Positions 44,292-54,089 of a stretch of DNA of 64,000 nucleotides are shown here, piece after piece. Source of the stretch: Acidobacteriaceae bacterium (GTDB taxonomy: Bacteria; Acidobacteriota; Terriglobia; Terriglobales; Acidobacteriaceae); contig PKVW01000074.1 in assembly GCA_003131585.1 (NCBI GenBank), positions 62,001 to 126,000 of the forward strand, read 5' to 3'. Position 1 is the first letter of the stretch. Every line of letters begins with the position of its first letter. The position numbers and the translations under genes were made by a program. A model generated the notes under the pieces. It saw nothing but the letters and a program-made list of their open reading frames with translations, did not search any database and was not told the origin of the DNA.

Positions 44292-44789
44292 CAGCGCGTT
44301 CCTGAATCGTTTGGAGAGCATTTGGCACGGCGCCGGCTCTTGGTGAACCTGCCGGCACAAATCCCGCCCCGTCCGTCAAGATCGTCAAGGTTCTGACAAC
44401 GCGGAACTAGCGGTCCTCTCAGCAGCTTTTCCTCGAGGTCGTTGTCTTCGGCCGTCAGTTGCGCTACCATAATCCTGCTCTCGCGCTTCTCCCACCTCGT
44501 CCTTCCCTCACCCCAAAACCAGGCATTTGCTGCAATGTGGGTGCAACCCAACGCGCCCGGGCGCAAGGCCATACAATATATAGTGTTATATTGCTTGACC
44601 CCGCCCCAATTTCACCGTTACAGTAGCTCTAATTCGTGCCCGCCTCTCCAGCCAAGGACGGCATCAGTAGTAGCAAGCACCGTTTCGGCGCTGGAGGTAT
44701 CTGTCTGGTAAACAGTCAGCAAGCGGCACAACGAACGACTGGCAACTGGCCACTGACAACTGGCCACTGCCTTCTCCAAGGAGTTCACG
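44292..44789. other. 498-bp intergenic stretch before smc
   Basis: No supportable gene. A short AT-rich patch lies at 44573-44593, and a direct repeat (aactggccactg, twice, at about 44744-44769) sits near the smc start. The smc ribosome-binding site AAGGAG lies at 44778-44783. Confidence 0.5.
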
Positions 44790-47700
44790 TTGCTTAAACT
44801 GAAGCGGCTTCAGATTCTCGGCTTCAAATCGTTTTGCGACCGCACCGACCTCAAGTTTCACGGGGACGGCATCGCTGCCATCATCGGCCCCAACGGCTGC
44901 GGCAAGTCGAATATTGCCGACGCCATTTCCTGGGTGCTGGGTGAGCAGTCCGCCAAAACCCTGCGCGGATCGCGCATGGAAGACGTGATCTTCGCCGGCA
45001 CGCGCGACCGCAAACCCACCGGCATGGCCGAAGTGTCGCTGACCCTGATTGACCCCGAGGAGTATCCCGGCCCTGACGCCGGCGCGCCTACCGAGTTCGA
45101 CATCCAGGACGAACTGCCGGTTGCTACCGAGATTTTAAGAAACGCAGCCGATTTCCCGGACAACGACTGGGACGAAGCCGCCATCCGCGCCCGCGCCGCC
45201 GAAGAAACCGAGCGCGCCATGGAAGACGCTCAGCCCGGCAAAACGGAAGAAGTGGAGGTCCCGCGCTCGAAAGTAACCACCTTAGCCGTGGCCTTCCCTG
45301 ACGACGAGCCGGTCTTCGCTCTGCCTGTCCACAACGTGGTCGCGATCACGCCGATTTCTTCAGCCGCTGTCAGCGCCGCGCCGAACGTTATCCTCAAGAT
45401 TCGCCGCCGCAAATTCAACCAGCAGCAATTCCATGCCGGTGAAATCGTAGTCACGCGGCGGCTGTTCCGCTCCGGCGACAGCGAATACCTGCTGAATGGC
45501 AAACTATGCCGCCTGCGCGACATTCAGGAACTTTTCATGGGCACCGGCCTGGGACCGGAGACCTACGCGCTCATCGAACAGGGACGCATCGGCCAGATTC
45601 TCAGCAGCCGTCCCACCGACCGCCGCGCCATCCTCGAAGAAGCCGCGGGAATCACGAAGTTCAAAACCAAGAAGCGCCTCGCCGAAGCTCGCCTCGAAGA
45701 TGCCAAGCTGAACCTCGCCCGCATCAACGATATCTTTGACGAAGTCACGCGCCAGATGAATTCGCTGAAGCGCCAGGCCTCCAAGGCCGAGCGCTATGCC
45801 AAGCTGCGCGACGAAATGCGTGCCCAGTTGCGCGTGGTCCTGGCCAGCAAGTTTGCCGCGATCGACCAGGAGAGCACCGAACTCGACGCCCAGCTCAACG
45901 CGCTGGCCGAGGACATGCGGCACCGCACCGAAGCTCTCCAGCAACTTGAATCCGAGCACGGCGAAGGCGCCGAGCGCGGCTATGCCATTGAGACTGAGCT
46001 GCGCGAGAATCGCGACCGCCTGAGCCAGATCGATTTGGAAATCGACCGGGCACGCGCCCGCCGCCGTCACAACGACGAACGCTGCGCCGAACTGGCGGTT
46101 CGCTCCGCTTCGGCGGAAGCGGAACTGGCCCAGGCCCGTCACCGCCTGACCGCGCTCGAGGCCGAGCGCGATTCCAACCGGCAAGTGCTGGAATCCGCCG
46201 CCGCCGATCTGGCCGCGGCCCAGCACGAGCTTGCGTTCTCCCAGCAGGAAGCAGCGGCCGCAACCACTGCGCTGGCGGAACTCGAACACCAGCAGGAAGA
46301 GTCTCGCGTCGCCACCTTTGACACGGTGTCGTCAGCCTCGCGGCTCCGCAACCAATTGGCTCAGGCCGAAGAGCGCCTCGCGGGCGCGGATCGCGAAGCC
46401 CGCCGTCTGCACTCTGAAATCACCAACGCCAACCTCCAGGTGGAAGCTTTCGGCGGCCAGCGCGGCCAACTGGCCCTCGAGTTCGAAACAGTGACGCAGC
46501 GTGGCGCCGGAATCACCGAAGAGATCGGCCAGCTTCGCCGCTTGCTCGAAGCCAAGCGCCTCGATGAGACCAAAGCCAAGACTCATCTCGACCTGCTTCG
46601 CGCCGAATTTGCCACGGCGCTCGGAAAGAAAGGATCTCTCGAAGCGGTCATCGCCGAGCATGGCTACTCCACAGAGTCGGTTCGCCGCCTTTTCCAATCC
46701 GGAGTGATGCAGAGCGGCCTCGCGCCAGTCGGCGTGCTCGCCGATTTTCTTGAGGTCGATCCGCGCTTTGAGCGTGTCGTCGAAGACTTCCTGCGCGACG
46801 AATTAAACTACATCGTGGTCAAGTCCTGGGACGCCGCCGACGAAGGCCTCCGCCTGCTGCGCAGCGACGTCGACGGCCGCGCCACCTTCCTGGTTCATCC
46901 CGAGGACTCGCAAGCCAAGTTCTCCTTCATCCTCGACGAAGCCGCACATTGCGCCCCACCGACCGCGTCTATCGTGCCGCTGAAGCACACCATTCGCGTT
47001 CTCAACGGCTTCGGAAAGTCACTGGAAGTAATCTTGCCGAAGCTGCGCGATGGCTACATCGTTCCCGGCTCCGACACCGCGCGCGGTCTGGCGCTCGAGA
47101 ATCCCGACGCGTTTTTCCTCTCGCAATCCGGAGAGTGCTTCCACAACGTGACGGTCACCGGCGGCAAACAGCGCTCCGAAGGCCCGCTTTCGATGAAGCG
47201 CGAACTCCGCGAAGTTCTCCGCCAGCTCGACGACCTGGAGCGCGCGCTCCGTGAAGAAGAAATGCGCGTGCTCACGCTCGGCCGAGAAATTAAAGACTTC
47301 ACTTCCCTGCTGGAACGTCTCGACGCTGAAAAACGGGAGGCCGAACATCAGTCGATGACCTCCGGCCACATGCTGCAGCAGCTCGATTCGGAGATGGCCC
47401 GTGTCGCGGAGCGAGTAGGCATTTCGCAAGCGGAGTTGCAACGGCTTGCCGTTGAGCGAGCCGAACAGGAATCGACCATCACCGCCCGGCAAGCGGAAAT
47501 CGCCGCACTCGAACAGACTCGCGCCCAACTCGAGCGGCAAATCGCGGCGGCCCAGGAATCTCTCGGCGCATTGCGTCAGCGTCGCGAAGACGCAGCCCAG
47601 GCGAGTTCGCAGCGCGTGGCTCGGGTCGCGGCGCTCGAGGAGCGTCATCGCTCCGCGACCGCCGTGCTCGGACGCATCGAGTCTTTACTCGCCGAAATGA

Positions 47701-48728
47701 GCGAGCGCCTCCATGCTCTCGTCTCGCAGATTGAAGCTGCCGCCGCCGAAAAGCTGCAGCGCGAATCCGAAAATCTTCAACTCGAGCGGCAAGCCGCCGA
47801 CTTCGCGGCCGAGCGCAACGCGAGCCAGGCTCGGGAGGGGTTGCTGCAATTCGAAAAAGACCAACTCCGCGCCCGCCTCTCCGAAATCGACGAGCTTCTC
47901 CGCGACGCCCGCCAACTGCTCGACCAAGCCCGCGACCGCCGCGGTGAGCTCCAGGCCGCCGCCGCCAAGCTGCAAGCCGACGCCCAATATATGGCGGACA
48001 CCTGCCTGAACGAGCTCGGAATCGAGCGCGCCGCTTTGCTGGCCGACACCACGCTCGTCCTGGTCACCGGCGATGAACTGGCCACCTGCGATCAGGCGCA
48101 TCGCGAGATGCGCGCCAAACTCGAAGCCATGGGACCGGTCAACATGATGGCGCTCGAAGAGTACCGCGAAACCGCCGAGCGCCACACGTTCCTCAACACT
48201 CAGCGCACGGACCTCATCTCCTCCATCGAGAACACCACCGCCACCATCCGCGAGATCGACGAAGTTTCGCGCCAGAAGTTCCAGGAAGCCTTCGCCAAGA
48301 TCAACGAAAACTTCCAGGCTACTTTCAAAAAGCTCTTCGGCGGCGGCCACGCCTTCATGAAGCTCACCGACGAGGAAAATTCCGCCGACAGCGGCATCGA
48401 CGTAGTCGCCTCCCCACCGGGCAAGCGCCTGCAGAGCGTCTTGCTGCTCTCCGGGGGCGAGAAGGCGCTTACCGCGCTCGCCCTGCTGGTCGGCATCTTC
48501 CAGTACACGCCCAGCCCGTTCTGCATCCTCGACGAAGTCGACGCTCCGCTCGATGAGGCCAACATCGGCCGCTTCACCGAACTCGTGAAAGAGATGAGCC
48601 TCAAGACACAGTTCGTCCTCATCACGCACAGCAAGAAGACGATGAGCATCGCGCCCGTGCTCTACGGTGTCACCATGCAAGAGCCCGGTATATCGAAATT
48701 GGTTTCAGTACGCTTCGGCGCGGCCTAG
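44790..48728 (+). CDS. smc: Chromosome segregation protein SMC with head-domain insertion
   Basis: 1312 residues from TTG 44790, with AAGGAG 6 bases upstream. Walker A is GPNGCGKSN (33-41). The long coiled coils surround a hinge near residues 630-790 (VGVLADFLEVDPRFERVVED). The C-terminal head has the signature LLSGGEKALTALALLVGIFQ and Walker B CILDEVDAPLDEAN. The protein binds and organises chromosomal DNA with ScpA/ScpB. It is about 120 residues longer than usual: an acidic insert lies at about residues 92-205, between EVSLTLIDPEEY and the conserved RRRKFNQQQFHAGEIVVTRR. Confidence 0.95.
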   Translation: MLKLKRLQILGFKSFCDRTDLKFHGDGIAAIIGPNGCGKSNIADAISWVLGEQSAKTLRGSRMEDVIFAGTRDRKPTGMAEVSLTLIDPEEYPGPDAGAPTEFDIQDELPVATEILRNAADFPDNDWDEAAIRARAAEETERAMEDAQPGKTEEVEVPRSKVTTLAVAFPDDEPVFALPVHNVVAITPISSAAVSAAPNVILKIRRRKFNQQQFHAGEIVVTRRLFRSGDSEYLLNGKLCRLRDIQELFMGTGLGPETYALIEQGRIGQILSSRPTDRRAILEEAAGITKFKTKKRLAEARLEDAKLNLARINDIFDEVTRQMNSLKRQASKAERYAKLRDEMRAQLRVVLASKFAAIDQESTELDAQLNALAEDMRHRTEALQQLESEHGEGAERGYAIETELRENRDRLSQIDLEIDRARARRRHNDERCAELAVRSASAEAELAQARHRLTALEAERDSNRQVLESAAADLAAAQHELAFSQQEAAAATTALAELEHQQEESRVATFDTVSSASRLRNQLAQAEERLAGADREARRLHSEITNANLQVEAFGGQRGQLALEFETVTQRGAGITEEIGQLRRLLEAKRLDETKAKTHLDLLRAEFATALGKKGSLEAVIAEHGYSTESVRRLFQSGVMQSGLAPVGVLADFLEVDPRFERVVEDFLRDELNYIVVKSWDAADEGLRLLRSDVDGRATFLVHPEDSQAKFSFILDEAAHCAPPTASIVPLKHTIRVLNGFGKSLEVILPKLRDGYIVPGSDTARGLALENPDAFFLSQSGECFHNVTVTGGKQRSEGPLSMKRELREVLRQLDDLERALREEEMRVLTLGREIKDFTSLLERLDAEKREAEHQSMTSGHMLQQLDSEMARVAERVGISQAELQRLAVERAEQESTITARQAEIAALEQTRAQLERQIAAAQESLGALRQRREDAAQASSQRVARVAALEERHRSATAVLGRIESLLAEMSERLHALVSQIEAAAAEKLQRESENLQLERQAADFAAERNASQAREGLLQFEKDQLRARLSEIDELLRDARQLLDQARDRRGELQAAAAKLQADAQYMADTCLNELGIERAALLADTTLVLVTGDELATCDQAHREMRAKLEAMGPVNMMALEEYRETAERHTFLNTQRTDLISSIENTTATIREIDEVSRQKFQEAFAKINENFQATFKKLFGGGHAFMKLTDEENSADSGIDVVASPPGKRLQSVLLLSGGEKALTALALLVGIFQYTPSPFCILDEVDAPLDEANIGRFTELVKEMSLKTQFVLITHSKKTMSIAPVLYGVTMQEPGISKLVSVRFGAA

Positions 48729-49095
48729 TTCCCGTAGAGCTGTAGCGCGGGGCACAGCCGCACAGCCGCCGCAACTGTCCGCCGAGCGCGGCGGTGAGTT
48801 TCCGGCGGTCCACTGCCGGCAAAATGGAGACAACCGCAAGGCCCACGAGTAAGGGCGCCGCAAACTGTCGGTGGCTATCCGGTTCCATGCCGCGATATCC
48901 ACGCTTATCCTCAGCTTTTCCACAATCTGCCGGCAAAAACTGCCTACTGTTCCTCGTTCCCATCATGCCCCCAGGCCCGCCAACGTTTTCCTTCTCAATA
49001 GGATACGGACTTCCTTCCCCCCTGTGATCTCTGCCGTTGACAAAAATTTCTGAGAGGCTAAAATACGCCTCGCTGCTTGCCTGTAAAATTTCAAC
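48729..49095. other. Intergenic stretch between smc and purC
   Basis: No supportable gene. Its right end holds the purC promoter described separately. Confidence 0.5.
49037..49064 (+). promoter_or_regulatory. Sigma-70-type promoter of purC
   Basis: Consensus TTGACA at 49037-49042 and TAAAAT at 49059-49064, spacer 16 bases, giving a start about 25 bases before the ATG at 49096. Confidence 0.65.
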
Positions 49096-50007
49096 ATGAG
49101 CCCTAAACTTCTCGATCCCGTAATCCTGCAAACTGATTTCCCAGATCTCCAACTTCACGCCAGCGGCAAGGTGCGCGATGTTTACCAGCTCGACCACGAG
49201 CGCCTGCTGTTCGTCGCCACCGACCGCATTTCCGCCTTCGACTATGTGCTCGCGACCGGGATCCCCCACAAAGGCCGCGTCCTGAGCCAGATTTCGCTTT
49301 TCTGGTTTGACTTCCTTTCCGACATCGTGCCCAACCACGTGATCACCGCGGATGTGGAGCGCTATCCGGAAGCCCTGCAGAAGTATGCCGATCAGTTGCG
49401 CGGCCGCTCGATGATCGTGCAACGCGCCCAGATGTTTCCCGTGGAGTGTGTGGTGCGAGGCTACATTTCAGGCTCGGCCTGGAAGGAGTACCAGGCGACC
49501 GGCAAAGTCTGCGGCATCGAATTGCCGGCGGGGCTGCGCGAATCGGAAGCCTTCCCCGAGCCCATCTTCACGCCGGCCACCAAGGCCGTGAGCGGCCATG
49601 ACGAAAACATTTCGTTTGAGCGGATGTCCGAAATCGTAACTGAGGAGACGGCCAGCGCGCTTCGCGACATCACGCTTCTGATTTACAGGAAAGCGGCCGC
49701 GTACGCACGCGAGCGCGGTATCATCATCGCCGACACCAAGTTCGAGTTCGGACACACCGCCAAGGGAATCACGCTGGCGGATGAGGTGCTCACGCCGGAC
49801 TCTTCCCGCTTCTGGCCCGCCGATAAGTACGCGCCGGGACGCTCGCAGGAATCCTACGACAAGCAATACGTTCGCGATTACCTGGAAGAAATTCGCTGGA
49901 ACAAACAGCCGCCCGCGCCCGCTCTGCCCGCCGAGGTGGCCAGCCGGACCAGCGAGAAGTATCTCGACGCCTACCTCCAGGTCACGGGGCACAAACTGGA
50001 TGTGTAA
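49096..50007 (+). CDS. purC: Phosphoribosylaminoimidazole-succinocarboxamide synthase (SAICAR synthetase)
   Basis: 303 residues, the longer PurC form. It couples CAIR and aspartate with ATP in purine synthesis. Motifs: GKVRDVYQLDHERLLFVATD, RISAFDYVLATGIPHKG, VECVVRGYISGSAWKEYQ, IIIADTKFEFGHT, DEVLTPDSSRFW and KQYVRDYLEE. A good promoter lies just upstream. The following cvpA gene is a common partner of pur genes in other bacteria. Confidence 0.97.
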   Translation: MSPKLLDPVILQTDFPDLQLHASGKVRDVYQLDHERLLFVATDRISAFDYVLATGIPHKGRVLSQISLFWFDFLSDIVPNHVITADVERYPEALQKYADQLRGRSMIVQRAQMFPVECVVRGYISGSAWKEYQATGKVCGIELPAGLRESEAFPEPIFTPATKAVSGHDENISFERMSEIVTEETASALRDITLLIYRKAAAYARERGIIIADTKFEFGHTAKGITLADEVLTPDSSRFWPADKYAPGRSQESYDKQYVRDYLEEIRWNKQPPAPALPAEVASRTSEKYLDAYLQVTGHKLDV

Positions 50008-50088
50008 GCGCCGGGCGGTCCGCGGCGGAACCGTCCGCGAGAAGCCCCGAGGAAGAGTAGTCCGCGGGAAAGCGGGCGGGAGAGCGGC

Positions 50089-50637
50089 ATGACCGCGGCG
50101 GACTGGCTGATTGTCGTGGTGGTGCTGCTGAACGTAGTTTCGGCCGCCATCCAGGGCTTCTTCGCGGAGGCTCTGAGCATAGCTGGCCTCGTCATCGGTT
50201 ATATCGTTGCCGCCTGGCAGTATCAGCGCCTGGCGGAGTGGTTGCTGTCGTTTTTGAAGAACGAGTGGCTGGCCGATATTTTCGGCTTCCTCATCATCTT
50301 CTTTGTGATCCTGATTCTGTTCAGCATTGCCGGCAGGATCGCGCGCAAGTTGATGAAGGCAGCCGGCCTGAGCGGGTTCGACCGTTTCCTGGGCGCATTG
50401 TTGGGCCTGGTAAAGGGCGGGCTGGTCGTGGCCGTGGTCCTGATGGGAATGACCGCGTTCACGCCCACCTCGAACATGTTGGAGAAGTCGGAACTGGCGC
50501 CGTATTTCCTGGTCGTCGGAAGGGCCGCGATCTGGGTGGCGCCGTCGGCGTTGCGGGCGCGGTTTTATGAGGGACTGGATTTTCTGCATCGGGCCCCGAA
50601 AGATTTGACCGGCACTCCCGCTTCCAAGCCGAAATAA
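50089..50637 (+). CDS. CvpA family membrane protein
   Basis: 182 residues, four hydrophobic helices: WLIVVVVLLNVVSAAIQGFF, ALSIAGLVIGYIVAAW, DIFGFLIIFFVILILFSIAG, and RFLGALLGLVKGGLVVAVVL. The FDRFLGALLGLVKG block is typical of the CvpA (colicin V production) family. It follows purC by 81 bases on the same strand, the common pur/cvpA neighbourhood. The molecular role is not settled. Confidence 0.9.
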   Translation: MTAADWLIVVVVLLNVVSAAIQGFFAEALSIAGLVIGYIVAAWQYQRLAEWLLSFLKNEWLADIFGFLIIFFVILILFSIAGRIARKLMKAAGLSGFDRFLGALLGLVKGGLVVAVVLMGMTAFTPTSNMLEKSELAPYFLVVGRAAIWVAPSALRARFYEGLDFLHRAPKDLTGTPASKPK

Positions 50638-50696
50638 ATGCTGTGGGGCAAGCAGGCAGTTAGAGCCAAGACATTGCACGAAGAGAGAGACCCAAC

Positions 50697-50981
50697 GTGA
50701 AAGATCAACTGGAAGCACTCATCCTGCAGATGTACAAGAGCAACATCCTTTACTCCGAGGGCGTGCGCGAATTCAAGAAGCGCTTTATCCTCACTGTCCT
50801 CCAGGAGAACAAAGGCAACCAATGCCGCGCCTCCCGCGAGTTGGGGATGCACCGAAACACGCTGAGCCGGACCATCGATGAGCTCAAGATCGATGTCCGC
50901 CAGCTGCGAGATGGGGCGAAGCGCCCGCCCCGCAGCGCGCGGCCGTTGTCGCTGGATAAGGATAAGAAGACGGCGCGCTAA
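50697..50981 (+). CDS. Fis-type helix-turn-helix regulator
   Basis: 94 residues from GTG 50697. Residues about 28-65 form a Fis-type DNA-binding helix-turn-helix (FKKRFILTVLQENKGNQCRA, SRELGMHRNTLSRTIDEL). The C-terminus is basic. The domain is the same as at the end of NtrC-type activators but stands alone here. Targets unknown. It lies 59 bases after cvpA and is followed by a bidirectional terminator. Confidence 0.88.
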   Translation: MKDQLEALILQMYKSNILYSEGVREFKKRFILTVLQENKGNQCRASRELGMHRNTLSRTIDELKIDVRQLRDGAKRPPRSARPLSLDKDKKTAR

Positions 50982-51054
50982 AGGGACAAAAGCCATTCAC
51001 GGCCTGCATGGCACCGGCTCGCGGCATTCGTATTCCTGTGGCCCAAAAAACCAA

Positions 51055-51074
51055 GGCAGCCCGCGTGGGCTGCC
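51055..51074. terminator. Bidirectional hairpin terminator
   Basis: Perfect 8-bp stem GGCAGCCC-gcgt-GGGCTGCC between the convergent Fis-type gene and the secreted protein gene. Read on the minus strand it is followed by a T-rich tract (ttggtttttt); on the plus strand by ctttgctc. Confidence 0.78.
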
Positions 51075-51096
51075 CTTTGCTCGAATCGGACGTGTA

Positions 51097-52473
51097 CTAA
51101 TTGGCGGCTGGTTTGTGGTGAACCGGAGATTTCTTGGCCGGGACCGGCGCCGCGGCCTTCAGCAGTTTGCCTTTCTCCATGGTCATCATGAACGGGGTGG
51201 GAGTATACGACGCCGGCTCGCCCTGGAAGTCCAGACTGGCGCCTTCTTTGGGGATGAGCTTCAGCGGAACCTTCTCTTCAAAGGTGAGGGTGATGTCGGC
51301 CTTCTTGGCGTCGATGTCGTCCGAGCTGGCGGCCATATCGAACTCAGTCGCCGTGGCCTTGATGACGATACCGTTCATTTGCACAGCCTTGCCCTTGATG
51401 CCATTCCAGACGGCATCCTGGTCTTCTTGTTTGCCGTTGGAGAGCACGAACTCCCAGGTCGCGAAGTCCATCTTCTCCGGCGTCGTGGCGCCCACCATAT
51501 TGTGAGCCTGTTCGTCCGGAGTAGGAGCGGGTTTGATGGCGAATCCGGCGGGCTGAGCCGGGCTGGCCTTGGCCTGTGCCAGAACATCCGCCCAGCCGTC
51601 TTCCCCACCGTGGTACTTCATGTATTGGTTCTTGGCGTACTTCTCGATCTGCTGCTGATACTGGGCGTTCGGCGCGACCGTAGAAGCGCGGGCGGCGAAC
51701 CAGATCGCATTGATCGCATCGGGAGGAATCTTCGGGTCCGGCGGAGTGGGCCCGGCATAGGCCAGCGCCAGGGGATACACCACGCTGAAATCCTTCTGAA
51801 AGTCGGGGCTGCTATCGACGGCGGCGCGCAAGTCCTTCCTCGCGGTGTCATAGTCCTTGTCGGTAAGGGCGGCGATGCCGATGGCGGCGTTGAAAACCCC
51901 GGTCATTTGATCCTTCATCTTCTGGAAATCAGCGTCAGACGTGCCATCGGGCTTGGTGAATTTTGACAGGCCATCCAGTCCCATCTGCCCGTACTTCCTG
52001 GCATCCACCAGGTCCTGCTTGGCATTGGGGTCGCCGCCTTGCGCCTTCAGGCGATCGAAGAAGGCCAGCAAGAATACCGCTCGCTCGTTGCTGGGATCGG
52101 CCGCCACCAATTTCGTGGCCGCATCGATGGTTTTTGGCTGATTATTCGTCTGCTGGTAGTCCTGCATGAGAGTTTGCAGCGCGGCAACCTTCATCACGCT
52201 ATTGGGATAGGTCGTCAGAAACGCTTCGAGGCCGCTGATCTGCGTCGCGGGATCCTTCTGTTGGATGGCGCCGACGTAGGCGTTGTACTCGGCAGGGTCC
52301 TTAATGACCGGCGCCTGCGCGGGTGCCGCGGACGGTTGCGGCTGTACTGGCTGTGCCTGTGCTGGCTGCGGCTCTGCTGGTTGCGCTTGTGCTGGCTGTG
52401 CCGGCTGAGCAGCGTCCTGGGCCGCTGCCAGCGCAGCGACCGCAAGCACAACCGCGACCAGAATTGTTTTCAT
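51097..52473 (-). CDS. Secreted protein with TPR-like region and Gln/Pro/Ala repeats
   Basis: 458 residues from ATG 52473, preceded by AGGAG. A signal peptide (MKTILVAVVLAVAALAAAQ) is followed by a low-complexity stretch of Gln-Pro-Ala repeats (about 20-55). Residues 60-290 are helical and TPR-like (FLTTYPNSVMKVAALQTLMQ, ANERAVFLLAFFDR-like pattern, DLVDARKYGQMGLDGLSKF). The C-terminal about 130 residues are a beta-rich domain (KADITLTFEEKVPLKLIPKE). The family is not named here. The upstream region on the same strand carries 17-18-bp repeats. Confidence 0.8.
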   Translation of the reverse strand: MKTILVAVVLAVAALAAAQDAAQPAQPAQAQPAEPQPAQAQPVQPQPSAAPAQAPVIKDPAEYNAYVGAIQQKDPATQISGLEAFLTTYPNSVMKVAALQTLMQDYQQTNNQPKTIDAATKLVAADPSNERAVFLLAFFDRLKAQGGDPNAKQDLVDARKYGQMGLDGLSKFTKPDGTSDADFQKMKDQMTGVFNAAIGIAALTDKDYDTARKDLRAAVDSSPDFQKDFSVVYPLALAYAGPTPPDPKIPPDAINAIWFAARASTVAPNAQYQQQIEKYAKNQYMKYHGGEDGWADVLAQAKASPAQPAGFAIKPAPTPDEQAHNMVGATTPEKMDFATWEFVLSNGKQEDQDAVWNGIKGKAVQMNGIVIKATATEFDMAASSDDIDAKKADITLTFEEKVPLKLIPKEGASLDFQGEPASYTPTPFMMTMEKGKLLKAAAPVPAKKSPVHHKPAAN

Positions 52474-52477
52474 CAGT

Positions 52478-52558
52478 ATGGCTCCTTGGGTCTTCATAAG
52501 CTCTTGAGTCGTCATGGCTCTTGGGTCTTCTTTGAATCTTCAGGGCTCTTGAGTCTTC
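52478..52558. repeat. 17-18-bp degenerate repeats upstream of the secreted protein gene
   Basis: Four related units with core ggctcttgrgtcttc, at about 52479-52495, 52496-52513, 52514-52530 and 52542-52558, the last two separated by an 11-base partial unit. They lie in the leader of the minus-strand gene. Confidence 0.75.
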
Positions 52559-52880
52559 GGAAATCGACAATACCGGTAATGACTATTGCTTAAATTTGGG
52601 GCTGCATTCCAACTCGACAGCTCAACGCACTCCCGATACTGGAGGGGAACGCCGTCGCTTCACGCCGACCTTTGGGAAAACGGGCCGAGCTGCGGGAGGC
52701 AAGGCGACCGACCTTCATTCCCGGTTGCCGGATTATAAGTACCTCTTCCTCCGAAGGCAAGCGACTTCCCCAGTGCCTTCCGCGCTATTGTATAAGATGC
52801 ATAGGATGCGCCGCGCGGATAGCAGCCGAGTCGGTCCTCGGCGCCGGTCTCGCGCCGAGAAACACAGGAGAGCATTTTTC
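52559..52880. other. Gene-poor intergenic stretch before the SDR gene
   Basis: No supportable gene. It must contain divergent promoters for the secreted protein and the SDR gene. Confidence 0.5.
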
Positions 52881-53618
52881 ATGGAGACAGTTCAAGCAGA
52901 TTCCGGCCGCCCCCTGGCAGGGCAGGTAGCGGTGGTTACCGGCGCGGGCCGGGGTATTGGCGCCGCCATTGCGCATGAGCTGTCGAGTCTGGGCGCAACC
53001 GCCGTGCTGTGCGGACGCACGCGCGCCACTCTCGAATCGGTTGCGCAAGCGATCGCTCATGCTGGCGGGAAGGCAGAAGTGGTCCCCTGCGATCTGACCA
53101 GCCTTCCGTCGGTTGAAGCGGCGGCCAAGCGCGTCGAAGCATCGTTCGGGCGCGTCGACATTCTGGTCAACAACGCGGGCATCGGCGGATTCGGCGGCCC
53201 GCTGCACCAACTCCCGCCCGACTCCTGGGACCAGATTCTGAACACGAACCTGCGAGGCGTCTACTACGCGGTGCGTGCGTTCGCGCCCCTGATGATTCGC
53301 GCCCGCTCCGGCCACATCATCAACATCTCGTCGCTCGCGGGGAAGAACGCGCTGCCAAATGGCGCCGCATACGCCGCCTCAAAGTGGGGATTGAACGGAC
53401 TGAGCTACTCCCTGGCGGAGGAGCTGCGCGGTCACAACATCCGCGTGGCCGTGATCTGCCCCGGCTCGACCAATACGGATCTGAGCCCGCACGCTGGCAA
53501 GGACCCCGCGAAGATGTTGCAACCGGAGGACGTGGCGCATGCCGTGGCCATGCTGGTGACGCAAAGCCCGCAGTCGTTCGTGAGCGAGATTATGCTGAGG
53601 CCCACGCAGAAACCTTAG
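52881..53618 (+). CDS. Short-chain dehydrogenase/reductase
   Basis: 245 residues from ATG 52881, preceded by AGGAG. Classical SDR motifs: VVTGAGRGIGAAIAHEL for NAD(P) binding, ILVNNAGIGGF, HIINISSLAGKNALPNGAAY and YAASKWGLNGLSYS with the Ser-Tyr-Lys catalytic residues. The end matches 3-oxoacyl-ACP reductase-like SDRs, but the substrate cannot be told. It is convergent with the zinc-ribbon gene 24 bases away. Confidence 0.92.
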   Translation: METVQADSGRPLAGQVAVVTGAGRGIGAAIAHELSSLGATAVLCGRTRATLESVAQAIAHAGGKAEVVPCDLTSLPSVEAAAKRVEASFGRVDILVNNAGIGGFGGPLHQLPPDSWDQILNTNLRGVYYAVRAFAPLMIRARSGHIINISSLAGKNALPNGAAYAASKWGLNGLSYSLAEELRGHNIRVAVICPGSTNTDLSPHAGKDPAKMLQPEDVAHAVAMLVTQSPQSFVSEIMLRPTQKP

Positions 53619-53642
53619 GCGAAGCGGCTCAGCCGGCGCATT

Positions 53643-54089
53643 TCACTTCTTGAATAAATTCTCAAATGCCTGCCGGGCGTCGCTGGGGCGCAGGCTCGCG
53701 GGCGTGGAAGTTTCCTTCTCGCTGGTGATGCGGATTTCGTAGAACGTGCAATCGTTGCGCGCATCTTTTCGCTCAATCCGCTTCGGTATCGGCTGCATGC
53801 ACTCGAAGCGGCTTCCGGGATCGAAATACATGCACTGCTTGCAGGAATGCAGTTCGAAACCGCACTTGGGACAAAGGCCCGTGGGCGGAATCGCCTGCAG
53901 CACCGTGCCGCACTGCACGCAGCGGGAAACGGCGCGCGTCCCGGGCATCTGCACCGGTTTGGGCCCCATGCTGTAGTCGTTCTTGGCGGGCTTCGCAGGC
54001 GCCGAGGCTGGCTTTTCTCCAGACTCCTTGCGCGGCTTTTCCGCGCGGTCCCGATCTTGATATCCATGCTGACGGTATTTAGCTGCCAC
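53643..54089 (-). CDS. Zinc-ribbon protein of unknown function
   Basis: 148 residues from GTG 54089; GGAGG lies 4-8 bases upstream, which fixes this start. The first 60 residues are Lys/Arg/Pro-rich. Then come two CxxC pairs forming a zinc ribbon (CVQCGTVLQAIPPTGLCPKC) and a further cysteine-rich part (LHSCKQCMYFDPGSRFECMQ). The C-terminus contains NLFKK. No named family recognised. The longer frame upstream overlaps the MBL gene on the other strand and is rejected. Confidence 0.75.
   Translation of the reverse strand: MAAKYRQHGYQDRDRAEKPRKESGEKPASAPAKPAKNDYSMGPKPVQMPGTRAVSRCVQCGTVLQAIPPTGLCPKCGFELHSCKQCMYFDPGSRFECMQPIPKRIERKDARNDCTFYEIRITSEKETSTPASLRPSDARQAFENLFKK

Noticed and set aside
44168-44572. 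Minus-strand frame in the gap before smc
   Set aside because: Composition is not protein-like beyond a short piece and it overlaps the PIN gene end.
47685-48680. Minus-strand frame opposite the SMC C-terminus
   Set aside because: Antisense artefact of a GC-rich coiled-coil gene.
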